Part shown: piece after piece, positions 18,484-26,161 of the stretch | Numbering within the stretch: position 1 is the stretch's first letter | Layout: each line of letters starts with the position of its first letter | Source of the DNA: Trichomonas tenax | Lineage: Eukaryota; Parabasalia; Trichomonadida; Trichomonadidae | Direction: 5' to 3' | DNA length: 26,161 bases | NCBI GenBank assembly: GCA_023091735.1 | Contig: JALKBU010000745.1 | Coordinates: 1 to 26,161 of the forward strand | The notes under the pieces: generated by a model | What the model saw: the letters and a program-made list of their open reading frames with translations, nothing else | Told to the model about the DNA's origin: nothing | Database searches by the model: none | Position numbers and translations under genes: made by a program

Positions 18484-19860
18484 TTACATTGGATTCCGCA
18501 TTCCAGTTGAAGATCTCGAAGTTATTACACCAGTAACAGGTCTCTTTTGTATTCCAGGTAACAAAGAACGAGGATCTTCACTCTTCCGAGATATGACGCT
18601 TCTTGAAGTTGTTCCTCCATTATTATCACCGAAAAGTATCTTGAATGACGTAGATCCTTTAGGTTTGACTTCTGTATATGCTGGTGGTGTTGGTGTGCTA
18701 AGTTTTGTTTCGTGAAGTGATAATTCGAGTCTCTGAATGCTGTCGGATGCTTTCTGTTCAACTTTATTGATATTGAAATTCATTCTGTCAACTGTTGCTT
18801 CGAATTCATCTTTGTTGATTGTTGTATCTCTGATGTTCCTTATATCATCTTGAACAACTCTGAGTTCATCTTTGTTTATAGTTTGCAACTGGAATTGAGA
18901 TAATTGAGCTTTAACACCTTCGAGTTCTTCATATTTGACAAAACTGGCCATTTCATTCTGTTCTTGTTCTCTTCTTCTTTCAAGTTCTTCGAGAGTTGCC
19001 GATCCCACAGCCTTCTTCAGTATACATATTTCATCATAGTAAACTTTGAATATCATTTGCGCTGTTGGAATGGCTTGCATCATGTAGTTGAAGTAATCGA
19101 TGAATGATCTTGCTTTCGTGAGTTTTGGAAGTTTTGGCTTTTGCGAGAAAGGAACTTTCTTTACTGATTCATATGTTGGAAGTTGTGCTTTCGTTAAATC
19201 CGATATTCTATAAAACATTGTCTCTAATTTTCCGATTCTCGAAATTCCATCATTTAATTTTGTTTCTATTTCATCAACGTGCGCAGTGATTGGCGTTATG
19301 TGGTTTTCGAAGTGTTTTTCAAGATTAACAGTGCATTTTCCATTATCAGGGAATTTGACGTTAATAAATCCAGAAATCCAAGTAAAAATTTTATCGAGAT
19401 TTCTTTCGATGACATCATTTGCTTCGTTGATCAATGTTACTGATCGCTTCATTTCGTTGAATTCGAACGTTGGTTTCGTCATTTCGAAAACTTTTTTCTC
19501 AATTAATGTATTTTGTGCGCGAATCACTTGATTAATTGATAGCGTTGTATCTTCCATTTGCGCTTTTACATCTTTTTTACCGCTATCAAGCATTTTTTCG
19601 AAATCTAATTTTGCATTTTCGACAGAATTCGTCATATATTCTTCATATTGTTTGTTAACGTCTTGTAATTCTTTGACTGATTGCTGAATTTTCCTAAATT
19701 CTTCATTTGTCGGTCGATTTTTGAGCTCATCAGTTAAATATGACACTCTGTACTTCAAAGAATCAATTTCTTCCTTCAGGTGTTTGAAAAGGTCCTGAAT
19801 TAAGTCATCTTGAACATTGATTGAAAACAGAGATGCTGTTGATGTTTGTTTTTGCTGCAT
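18484..19860 (-). CDS. Coiled-coil protein, unknown function
   Basis: The 458-residue product is Lys/Glu/Gln-rich. Heptad-like coiled coil runs over about 15-130 (LKEEIDSLKYRVSYLTDELKN) and again about 280-380, separated by a more globular middle (about 225-275, with a Lys-Pro-rich hinge KKVPFSQKPKLPKLTKARSF). A short internal duplication TINKDE occurs twice about 20 residues apart in the second coil. The tail (about 385-458) is Ser/Thr/Pro/Arg-rich and basic. I do not recognise the family. Cytoskeletal or axonemal use is likely from the architecture but not shown. The start is the ATG at 19860; AACGTACA ends exactly 15 nt upstream, as in the thioredoxin-like gene. Confidence 0.8.
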   Translation of the reverse strand: MQQKQTSTASLFSINVQDDLIQDLFKHLKEEIDSLKYRVSYLTDELKNRPTNEEFRKIQQSVKELQDVNKQYEEYMTNSVENAKLDFEKMLDSGKKDVKAQMEDTTLSINQVIRAQNTLIEKKVFEMTKPTFEFNEMKRSVTLINEANDVIERNLDKIFTWISGFINVKFPDNGKCTVNLEKHFENHITPITAHVDEIETKLNDGISRIGKLETMFYRISDLTKAQLPTYESVKKVPFSQKPKLPKLTKARSFIDYFNYMMQAIPTAQMIFKVYYDEICILKKAVGSATLEELERRREQEQNEMASFVKYEELEGVKAQLSQFQLQTINKDELRVVQDDIRNIRDTTINKDEFEATVDRMNFNINKVEQKASDSIQRLELSLHETKLSTPTPPAYTEVKPKGSTSFKILFGDNNGGTTSRSVISRKSEDPRSLLPGIQKRPVTGVITSRSSTGMRNPM

Positions 19861-19875
19861 TTTAAAAATTTTTAG

Positions 19876-19883
19876 TGTACGTT
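19876..19883 (-). promoter_or_regulatory. AACGTACA element upstream of the coiled-coil gene
   Basis: On the minus strand AACGTACA is followed by exactly 15 nt and then the ATG at 19860. The same 8-mer with the same 15-nt gap precedes the thioredoxin-like gene (25502-25509). No TCA initiator occurs at either gene. The core (Y)AACG resembles the known binding core of Myb-type factors, which do act in trichomonad promoters; that link is inference. Confidence 0.45.
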
Positions 19884-20689
19884 ATTTTTTTTTGTTTTAA
19901 TTTTCAAACTTTGATTTTAAGGTTCCAGTTCCAAGTTCTCAAATTTTAAGCTTCACTCTTCTGCTCTAAAAGTTCAATCAAAAGACTTTAAAGTATATCT
20001 ATATGTATACATACCAACTATACTTTATACCACTGTTGTATGCACATCCAGCGAGCGCCTGGATAGTGAGAACAAAAAATTGATGTTTTTCAAAATTTTC
20101 ACTTTTACCGAGAAAATGCAGCAACTTTACAAATCCATTCAATTTTGTGGGGAAAATTTGATGCATTTTGCGCGGCCAAGCAAAAATTGAATATTTTTAG
20201 TTAGGTTTTGAAATGTTTACTAAATTTTATTTCACTTTTCACTTGTTTACTATTTTGTGCACTACATGCTTGCTGAACAAGCAAAACTCGAGTAGTGCTG
20301 GATTACTAAAAGGGTGTGAGACAATTGCTTCCATCCATATAACAGAGATAGATGTAGAAAGATACCTCTGGCATCTTGATTTATTGATTACTGCGTACTT
20401 TTGACCGTGAATGAAGAAATTCTAAATCTAATTTTAAGAAATAAATTGTATCCATGGTTATTTGATTGAGCGAAGTTGATTTTTAGATCATTGAGAACTT
20501 GTTTGCTAAATTTGGTGAAGATTGATGCACCTAAATTGCAGCAGGTTGCTCGAGAATCAGAAAATTGAAGGGTAATTTTGCTGCAATTTGCGAAAAAGTA
20601 ACACGATTCTAATTTGATTGCATAATTAAAACATTTAAGATTGATAAATCCCATATCAGAGTGAAAAACATTTAAGATTAATTGATGAA
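19884..20689. other. Intergenic, with short inverted repeats
   Basis: No supported gene. TCCAG/CTGGA flank a GC-rich heptamer at 20047-20064. A perfect 11-bp inverted pair, AAATTGCAGCA (20533-20543) and TGCTGCAATTT (20579-20589), encloses 35 bp. The short ORFs on either strand (20213-20404 plus; the downstream part of 20388-20858 minus) have no family-like sequence here. The right edge leads into ankyrin debris. Confidence 0.4.
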
Positions 20690-21217
20690 ATATAACAATG
20701 AAGTATATATTTGACTTGCGAATGACTTCTAAGTTAACATCAGCTCCGCTATCCACAAGATATTTAACAATCTCGAAAGACTGTATCACAATCGCATTGG
20801 TCAGATGTGAATATTGTAATATTGAAAAGTAAATAAAATTGATTGGTTTCATAATCAAATGAATAATTTATAACATGGATTGATTTCATTAAAAAATGAA
20901 AATCATTTAAAATTTGGTGACAGTATATCATAAAATAAAACATAAAACATTGATTGATTTCATTTTATAATGAAGAAAATATAAGATCGTTAAATTATAT
21001 AAGAGATCGAAGGATTGAAAAACATAATGAAAACCAGAATTGATTAATTAATATAGTATAGTATAACAATGAAAACAAAACAGATAAATTAATTCCATCG
21101 TAGTATTTATGATATAAAGATGGTCACATAAAACTGAGTGATTAAATTGAGTCATGAGAAATACACAATATTGATTGACTACATTTAATAATGAAATACA
21201 TAAAAGACTGATTGATT
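20690..21217 (-). pseudogene. Decayed ankyrin repeats, 3' part of the adjoining ankyrin gene
   Basis: On the minus strand about 20835-20700 still reads as one ankyrin unit (NAIVIQSFEIVKYLVDSGADVNLE). Between 20870 and 21215 short fragments resembling ATTGATTGATTTCATT with TAATGA recur every 40-90 bp. In reverse these give the LHY turn of degraded ankyrin units. No continuous frame is left. The region directly follows the end of the frame that stops at 21218, so it is probably the eroded repeat tail of the same gene. Confidence 0.65.
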
Positions 21218-22076
21218 TCATATAAATTTGAAGAACAATAGAGTTTCATGAGTTGTTTCATATATTGTTTTAATGTCATATCCGTTCTCAATTAAGAATA
21301 CAAAGAACTCGAAATTCCCAATATAAAAATACTGTGTAGGATTTAACTCTCTGATTGATCTTTTTTCTTCAAGAAGCCAATTGAAAATATCATTGTGCAA
21401 ATATGAAACTGCTCCATCCAAATCATTGTCAGAGATTGAATATCCATAATTGCACAATGATATTATTACATTTTTGTTTCCCCCTTCAACAGCTCTAACG
21501 AACGTTTGTTCATTTATTATACTCCCGAGCAATTTGAGTTGCTTAAAACAATTTTCAGATTCATATTTGCATGCGATATCAATCATCGATAATCCATTAT
21601 TCATTTGGTTTGCGTTAAAAGATTTCTTAATTGATTCGACTTGGAAATCTTTAAAGTTATCCATAGCTATTGAGTAGAAAGGCTGTGAATTTGGAAAATA
21701 TACTTCCAGCTCTTTAAAATAAAGACCATTAAATTCATAAACATATTTATTGAGAACAATCCTAAGATGTGGATTATCAAGAAAGATAAAGTTAATTTGA
21801 TTGTCTTTATTTAACATTGTGAAGAGATCTGCATATGCTAAAATGTTTTTTTGGGCGTATTAATGATGCAGAATCGATTAGAAATACAACTGTATCAATA
21901 TGGAGTGATTTTTTCTTAATTCTATTTGATATTTCTGAAAATATATATTGAATTTGGTTATCTTCTTCAAGTTTATCTCGTGTTAACGATTGCATTATCT
22001 CAATGCATGGCTTGAAGCACTCAGGAACTTCAATATCTCCTATTTTCTTAATCTTCAAGTCATCAATTGATGTCAT
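21218..22076 (-). pseudogene. Trichomonad ankyrin gene, DUF3447-like N-terminus, frameshifted
   Basis: Two overlapping frames form one ancestral gene. The first (22076-21807) encodes an N-terminal segment ending at LIDSASLIRPK. It then runs out of frame through a homopolymer of seven A (plus-strand T, 21846-21852) and stops. The second (ending at 21218) continues the expected sequence: ILAYADLFTMLN, then a DUF3447-like region and weak ankyrin units (NGLSMIDIACKYESENCF, VEGGNKNVIISLCNYGY). Removing one base from the A7 run restores the join. The frame ends at 21218 just before a region of decayed repeats, so the gene is also cut short. A homopolymer sequencing error could explain the shift, but not the decayed tail. 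Start at 22076, sharing a 56-bp spacer with the divergent gene at 22133. Confidence 0.75.
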
Positions 22077-22132
22077 TTAAATCACTTGTTGTAAAAATAT
22101 AAAAAAACGTTTGAAAATTTAATAATAAATAA
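22077..22132. promoter_or_regulatory. 56-bp divergent promoter spacer
   Basis: Both start codons face away from this spacer. It contains AACGTTTG at 22106-22113, 19 nt before the plus-strand ATG, resembling the AACGT element of two other genes. No TCA-type initiator is visible toward either gene. Promoters for both directions must be very short or overlap. Confidence 0.5.
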
Positions 22133-23308
22133 ATGTCGAAAACTTTTCTCACACAACAAGAACACGTCCAAACAACGTTCGAAAAGAAGTACCTCGAGAT
22201 GATGGGCAACAGGCAAGAGCGCAGAATCGATCTTCCGGGCTTATCTCCGCAATTAATTGCGAAGAAGACGGAACTGGAGCAGATTCAGGCTGAATTGCAG
22301 CAAGCAAGGAGAGAACAGGATCAGTGGGAATCTAATTTAGAGGAAGACAAAGCTTTAATACAAGAACATCGAAAAGAAGCGTATGAAATTGAATTAAAGA
22401 CACAAGAAATATTCAAACACCTTCGATCTGAGATAGAAAATGATAACAAGAATCGAAAGAAACAAGAAAACCTTACGAAACAATATGAAGACGAATTAGA
22501 CGAATTGACACTAAAAGAGAAAGAATTACAAAAGAAAATCACCGAAACACAAGCTGAAATATCGAAATTACAGCCTTATTCCATCTTTTTCGAAGATGTC
22601 GTCACAAGAAGCAAATTATTCTTAAATACTGAACAAATTCTCAACAGATTCAACCTTTTGTCTCAAGCGAAGGATGTTTATTCACGTTCTGCATCAGATC
22701 AACCAGTTATTGAAAAACACGAAGAAGATTACGATGATGGCGATGATAAAGTGTTAGAGCTGAGAAAGATAGAAGCCAACGATCTGGATAAATCCAAGGA
22801 AGAGCTTAAGAGACTCCAGGGCCACAGAATCAGCTTAGTTCACACTGTTTATTCATTGCGAGAAGAAATAAAGAAACTACAGAAGAAAAACAGATACGTT
22901 AAGATGAACGCAATAAAAGGAGCGGAAAGAGTTGGCGAAAAACAGACAGATTACGTCACAATCATGGCATCGATAGATAACATCACAAAAATGGTCAAAG
23001 CGACTCAAGAATCATTGGGAAGAATCTACACAACAAACGAAAAGTGTGACACTCCTAAATCTAAGTTGGAACTCATCGAGAAAAGATTTCAAGATTTGGT
23101 TGCAATTATCGCTGAATCTAATGAGAATCAAGCCAAGGACAATGCATCTGTAAGCAGCGCGAGAACTGTTGCAAAGAAGCCTGTTAAAGTCATGAAACAA
23201 GCAAGGCCAAGCACAGCAGCGCCTCCAAAGAAAGATTTGACTCCTAGGAAGGATCTTACACCGCGAAAGGATCAAACCCCACCAAAAGAATCACAAGATG
23301 AAGAATAA
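22133..23308 (+). CDS. DUF4200 coiled-coil protein, CCDC42/CFAP73-like axonemal factor
   Basis: The 391-residue product has a DUF4200-type coiled coil at about 38-158. It begins LIAKKTELEQIQAELQQARREQ, continues with Glu/Lys heptads, and closes with LQPYSIFFEDVV, the usual end of this domain. Family members (CCDC42, CCDC38, CFAP73, CFAP100) belong to or resemble the modifier-of-inner-arms complex that ties inner dynein arms to the axoneme. That suits a flagellate. After an acidic linker (about 196-206) comes a second coiled coil (about 206-330) and a basic tail with a short repeat, DLTPRKDLTPRKDQTPPK. The exact orthologue cannot be told by eye. The ATG chosen is the first in frame; AACGTTTG lies 19 nt upstream. 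Confidence 0.8.
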   Translation: MSKTFLTQQEHVQTTFEKKYLEMMGNRQERRIDLPGLSPQLIAKKTELEQIQAELQQARREQDQWESNLEEDKALIQEHRKEAYEIELKTQEIFKHLRSEIENDNKNRKKQENLTKQYEDELDELTLKEKELQKKITETQAEISKLQPYSIFFEDVVTRSKLFLNTEQILNRFNLLSQAKDVYSRSASDQPVIEKHEEDYDDGDDKVLELRKIEANDLDKSKEELKRLQGHRISLVHTVYSLREEIKKLQKKNRYVKMNAIKGAERVGEKQTDYVTIMASIDNITKMVKATQESLGRIYTTNEKCDTPKSKLELIEKRFQDLVAIIAESNENQAKDNASVSSARTVAKKPVKVMKQARPSTAAPPKKDLTPRKDLTPRKDQTPPKESQDEE

Positions 23309-23485
23309 GATTTTAATTTTGTTTGTATTTAAAATATTATAATATTATATTTTTAATTAAATTTGTGAATATTTTAATCAAATTCAAGAATATAGTTAAT
23401 GGTGAACGTAAGCAGAAAAGTTAACACTGAACAATATTACCATTAAGACTTTTTTAAAATGATATGCATTCATAATGACCTTTAA
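23309..23485. other. 3' flank with one copy of a diverged direct repeat
   Basis: The stretch 23431-23485 (ATTACCATTAAGACTTTTTTAAAATG then GCATTCATAATGA) recurs in diverged form at 23603-23658 inside the neighbouring TTAA-flanked element. No gene. Confidence 0.5.
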
Positions 23486-23700
23486 GGGGCAACTAAGATG
23501 AGATGTAAACTTAAATTTAAGTAAATAAATGCATTATATTTTCAAATATGTTCACTCGACAAAATTATAATATTAGTAAATAGTTACCACATCATTTTCA
23601 CTATATTATTACCGTTAAGGATTTTTTTTAAATGCCCTGCATTCATAATGATTTTTAAAAATCAATATCCTCAGATGTCACTTTTCATATTAGTCGCCCC
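23486..23700. mobile_element. 215-bp MITE-like element with TTAA flanks
   Basis: The element begins GGGGCAACTAAGATGA and ends TTAGTCGCCCC. The reverse complement of the end matches the start over about 21 bp with four differences. TTAA lies immediately outside both ends (23482-23485 and 23701-23704). TTAA duplications are known for piggyBac and Kolobok transposons. No ORF is inside. It may be a short non-autonomous derivative of such an element. A second word (AATCAATATYCTCAGMTGT) occurs just inside and just outside the right end (about 23661 and 23706), so the locus has also seen local duplication. Confidence 0.6.
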
Positions 23701-23704
23701 TTAA

Positions 23705-23887
23705 AATCAATATTCTCAGCTGTTTTATCAAAACATTATTTTCTCGTTTTTGTTTTAATAAAAAGTAATGATTATAGGTTGAAAAACTTCGCTACATAAA
23801 TTCTTATAAGTTGATATTTCACTGCATTTCCATGTGGAATATAAGGGAAACTGAAAAGTGCCATAATTATTGATATCTTCTGAGCAA
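23705..23887. other. Intergenic, AT-rich
   Basis: Nothing recognisable beyond the second copy of the AATCAATAT-CTCAG word at its left edge. Confidence 0.4.
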
Positions 23888-23986
23888 TTGGATGTCGAAG
23901 TGTTCGAACTTTTACGCGATCGCTACGGCGACTACATCGAGTTCTTTGGTCTATTTGCCAGCCGTCGGTTGCACAATGAGACTTAA
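23888..23986 (+). pseudogene. Coding-like scrap, about 32 codons without a start
   Basis: A 100-bp island is much richer in G and C than its surroundings. In one frame it reads LDVEVFELLRDRYGDYIEFF, continuing GLFASRRLHNET and TAA at 23984-23986. Balanced amino acid use and C/G-ending codons look like real coding sequence. There is no ATG; the frame meets a TAA shortly upstream, after only a few codons. It is probably the 3' end of a lost gene, or a fragment brought in by a rearrangement. I cannot name the family. Confidence 0.4.
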
Positions 23987-24071
23987 ACTGTATGATAGAG
24001 AGTTACACTGAATTATTATAACAAAGTATTGGCCGGAATTAATTTCGATATTCTGGGACGATTTTGAAATA

Positions 24072-24156
24072 CTGTTCTATGCACGTCAAATCGATTTTGG
24101 AGTCAATATCACACATTTTTATTGACTTCTGAATCGATTTGGAGTGCATAGAACAG
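24072..24156. repeat. 85-bp hairpin with 37-bp arms
   Basis: The arm 24072-24108 (CTGTTCTATGCACGTCAAAT on) and the arm 24120-24156 are inverted copies matching at 32 of 37 positions, around an 11-bp loop. Size and near-complete pairing resemble a small-RNA precursor or a short foldback element. A minus-strand ORF (24039-24338) crosses it and is only weakly coding-like (a Cys/Lys-rich stretch MCSMSGKGKNAKKQGKCC), so a small gene here is possible but not favoured. Confidence 0.6.
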
Positions 24157-24159
24157 CAT

Positions 24160-25159
24160 TTCCCTTGTTTTTTAGCGTTTTTTCCCTTTCCAGACATGGA
24201 ACACATTTGAGACGTTGATTTTGCGATAGAAGTGTGTGATTTAACTCGGATACACACTATGCGATGTGAAACTATCTTGTGAATATATTTTACTATGTAA
24301 TCTTTGAGATATATACATTTTATTAGCAAGAAAATCATACATTATTGACTCCTTAGAGTGTCATTTTTGTTGACACAACATCAACTTGAAACACACTCAA
24401 TATCACTAACATAGGCATGAAACAATTAAAACACCCATCTACAACATATGTAAGAGGTGTTATGCATGGCAAAACACAAAAAACACACTTTTTAGAAATA
24501 ATGCAATATTCCAAATATGTAAATGTTGTGCTATCATCCTAAACACATCTACATCACAATAATCATTGCTCATATAATAAAGATATACATATAAAAGTAT
24601 CAACAATCATGTTTTCAAAAAGAATTTTTATTGTTAATTAACCAACTTTTTATAACCAATGCATTTATGCATTGAGTCAGGTTCTCTATTAGCCATTGGT
24701 CATTGCAGCATAAGTTGTCTGTCAAAATATTGATGTTTTAATATAGAAAAAGTTCGTTACACAAGATGTAAAAGTGTGGAAGTTATCAAAAACAACCTAA
24801 AATGAACTGATTTTCTTCCACATTATTCTGTTATCATGATAGAATATATAGTGCTCTATACCTTCAATGCATTGGTGCCGGAAATATGGCCATCAACAAC
24901 AAACTATGCAAAGATAAAATAACATTTGCAAAAATCTTTCTTTTAAGTGCATTGTCATCTAAACTCCCAACAACTCTGTATTTTCCCAATTTATGAGTTC
25001 ATTAGTGAACTAAATATTAATCAAAAAATATATAATTTCAATTTAATGTTCAAATATTCGATGATAGCATATAAAGCTAATGAAATTTTGATTCGTAAAT
25101 GAAATATTTGATGATTTAATAAAAATATTATTGAAATTATAGTAATATCGATTTTTACT
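24160..25159. other. Intergenic, about 1 kb, AT-rich
   Basis: No gene is supported. A tight palindrome CAATGCAT-TT-ATGCATTG is at 24657-24674. The stretch before 25159 would hold the 3' UTR of the thioredoxin-like gene. No tRNA or rRNA was seen. Confidence 0.4.
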
Positions 25160-25486
25160 TTATTTGTATTGAGCAATCTTTGCCTTGAGGTCTGGGATCT
25201 TCAATCCGATGATCTCATCAAGCTTTTCGTTCTTCTTAAAGAAGATAACTGTTGGAACAGAAGCAATCTCGTAATTCTTTCCGATTTCAAGCTTCTCATC
25301 AACTTCCACCACGACAAATTGTACTGTTTCGTTGTCCTTAGCGATGCCTGGCAACATCTGATTCAATCGTTTGCACGGTATGCATGTTGTGGATCCAAAC
25401 TTAACGACAATAAGGCCTGGAGCGTTGGCGATCTTTGCATGTAACTCTTCAAGAGATCCTTCGAATTTTTCAAGATTTGCGGCCAT
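25160..25486 (-). CDS. Thioredoxin-fold protein with CIPC active site
   Basis: The 108-residue product has the length and order of a thioredoxin: N-terminal helix, strand LIVVKFG, active site Cys35-Ile-Pro-Cys38, strand VQFVVVEVDE, and the cis-proline loop Ser76-Val-Pro78-Thr, followed by VIFFKKNE. Such proteins reduce disulfides with thioredoxin reductase, a main antioxidant route in trichomonads. It departs from classic thioredoxin at several places. Trp before the first Cys is Thr, Gly in CGPC is Ile, and the buried Asp in the strand before the site is Lys (K29). These should change redox potential and reductase contact, so it may be a thioredoxin-like specialist. The stop context gives TAAA, a trichomonad-type poly(A) context. 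AACGTACA ends 15 nt upstream of the ATG. Confidence 0.9.
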   Translation of the reverse strand: MAANLEKFEGSLEELHAKIANAPGLIVVKFGSTTCIPCKRLNQMLPGIAKDNETVQFVVVEVDEKLEIGKNYEIASVPTVIFFKKNEKLDEIIGLKIPDLKAKIAQYK

Positions 25487-25501
25487 TTTTAATTCGAAAG
25501 T

Positions 25502-25509
25502 TGTACGTT
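25502..25509 (-). promoter_or_regulatory. AACGTACA element upstream of the thioredoxin-like gene
   Basis: Minus-strand AACGTACA with exactly 15 nt between it and the ATG at 25486, the same arrangement as at the coiled-coil gene (19876-19883). No TCA initiator is present in the leader. Confidence 0.45.
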
Positions 25510-25641
25510 TAAATTTTTAATGCCGCCAATTTCGGAATGAATTTCATCGATGCATTGATACAAAGAAGCATAATTTCAAAGAAAAAAATTCAATTCACCA
25601 TTAAATTTTCAATTAATTAAGGTCCATTCCGGCCAAATAAA

Positions 25642-25863
25642 CTATTCAATTTTTGGCGCTTTATAGCCATATGTAAGCAATGCTAATGATTGCTGCTTTG
25701 CAGATAGTTTTGCAATGAGCATGCCTATAACTTTGTCGTTTAAAGTTTTTCCAATTTTGAGTTTAAGGGTTAGTTGGAAATTTTTGAGCCTTTTTTTGAT
25801 TTTTCCGGGACTGGGACAAAATAGAACAACGTGCTTTTCTGACATGTAACTTATTTTTGACAT
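25642..25863 (-). CDS. Small basic protein, unknown
   Basis: A 73-residue frame, or 67 residues from the second ATG at 25845. It is Lys- and Leu-rich, with balanced composition and codon use closer to the window's genes than to its spacers (MSEKHVVLFCPSPGKIKKRL, then KIGKTLNDKVIGMLIAKLSA). Strand-like and helix-like stretches alternate, so it may fold as a small alpha/beta RNA- or protein-binding domain. I do not recognise the family. Both ATGs sit in copies of ACATGTC, so the start is uncertain; GACATGT occurs three times at 25841, 25859 and 25894 on the plus strand. It ends in TAG, 155 bp from the thioredoxin-like gene, same strand. Confidence 0.5.
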   Translation of the reverse strand: MSKISYMSEKHVVLFCPSPGKIKKRLKNFQLTLKLKIGKTLNDKVIGMLIAKLSAKQQSLALLTYGYKAPKIE

Positions 25864-26161
25864 GTAAAGTCAAGATGTCAAAATAAAGGAAAGTGACATG
25901 TTTGCGGGAAAAAATGGAAAAGTATCAATAGGTTGAAATGGATTGAACTCAATGTTGGAAGCCAAAGAAGACTTCATTATGAGTAGTTGTGGACTTATAG
26001 TGAAGGATGTTATTTGTGTTATCAGCATTCTGACGATAGCACATCATCCATTTCTCTTTGTTCATTGCAAGTTTTTGTTGCACTCCAAACCTAAGAAAAC
26101 CAAGAAACTCGGTCGAAATTATCCCTTCTTGCATGGTAAATATGAATTATAAACGAATAAT
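25864..26161. other. Right edge, no supported gene
   Basis: Base composition is less AT-rich than in other spacers, and short ORFs lie on both strands (25943-26152 plus, 25949-26134 minus). They overlap each other and neither resembles a known family. Part of a gene continuing beyond the window cannot be excluded. Confidence 0.3.

Noticed and set aside
20213..20404. 63-residue plus-strand ORF
   Set aside because: Phe/Leu/Thr-rich reading of AT-rich spacer with no upstream start element and no coding-like composition.
23900..23920. GTTCGAAC motif resembling a tRNA T-arm
   Set aside because: The loop would be too short, and no acceptor, D or anticodon arm can be built around it; the island reads better as coding.
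24039..24338. 99-residue minus-strand ORF
   Set aside because: Half of it lies over the hairpin, the N-terminal part is AT-driven Ile/Lys/Tyr sequence, and no family is recognised; kept only as an alternative in the hairpin entry.
25943..26152. Short ORFs at the right edge
   Set aside because: Two frames on opposite strands cover the same bases and neither shows family-like sequence; a gene running past the window cannot be tested here.

Overview
The window looks like nuclear DNA from a trichomonad (parabasalid protist, Trichomonas/Tritrichomonas type); the species cannot be fixed from the sequence alone. The evidence is: compact intronless genes in very AT-rich spacers; an initiator-like TCA-Y-W element (TCACTTTTCATTA) 13 nt before one start codon, as known for trichomonad promoters; decayed ankyrin genes of the kind that expand in trichomonads; a furin-like Cys-rich surface-protein fragment; a flagellar coiled-coil gene; and many palindromic, ORF-less DNA elements.

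Layout. 1-1000 is a G-poor minisatellite held partly inside an inverted repeat. 1000-6300 has no intact recognisable gene; it holds a 1.03-kb terminal-inverted-repeat element (3893-4927), a small coding-like ORF (3158-3325) and a decayed reading frame with several in-frame stops (5358-6038). 6320-8281 (-) is an RPAP1-like RNA polymerase II assembly factor. 8430-9360 is a decayed ankyrin gene. 9413-11746 (+) is a Sec24-type COPII coat protein with a ubiquitin-like domain at its N-terminus. It converges on 11813-12904 (-), a PLD3/4-type membrane-anchored phospholipase D homologue that appears to lack both HKD motifs. 13482-14282 is a headless Cys-rich repeat fragment. 14687-17305 (-) is an XRN1-type 5'-3' exoribonuclease. 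17517-18305 is an almost perfect foldback element (about 360-bp arms, 71-bp centre). 18484-19860 (-) encodes a long coiled-coil protein. 20690-22076 (-) is a frameshifted and decayed ankyrin gene, sharing a 56-bp divergent spacer with 22133-23308 (+), a DUF4200 (CCDC42/CFAP73-like) axonemal coiled-coil gene. 23486-23700 is a TTAA-flanked MITE-like element, followed by a coding-like scrap and an 85-bp hairpin. 25160-25486 (-) is a thioredoxin-fold protein with a CIPC active site, and 25642-25863 (-) a small unrecognised gene.

The genes do not form one pathway. They are a mixed housekeeping set (Pol II assembly, vesicle coat, RNA decay, axoneme, redox) separated by mobile-element and pseudogene debris. 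The most unusual items are the Ubl-Sec24 architecture, the inactive-looking PLD, the foldback elements, and an AACGT element placed exactly 15 nt upstream of two unrelated start codons. All coordinates and motif alignments were made by eye.
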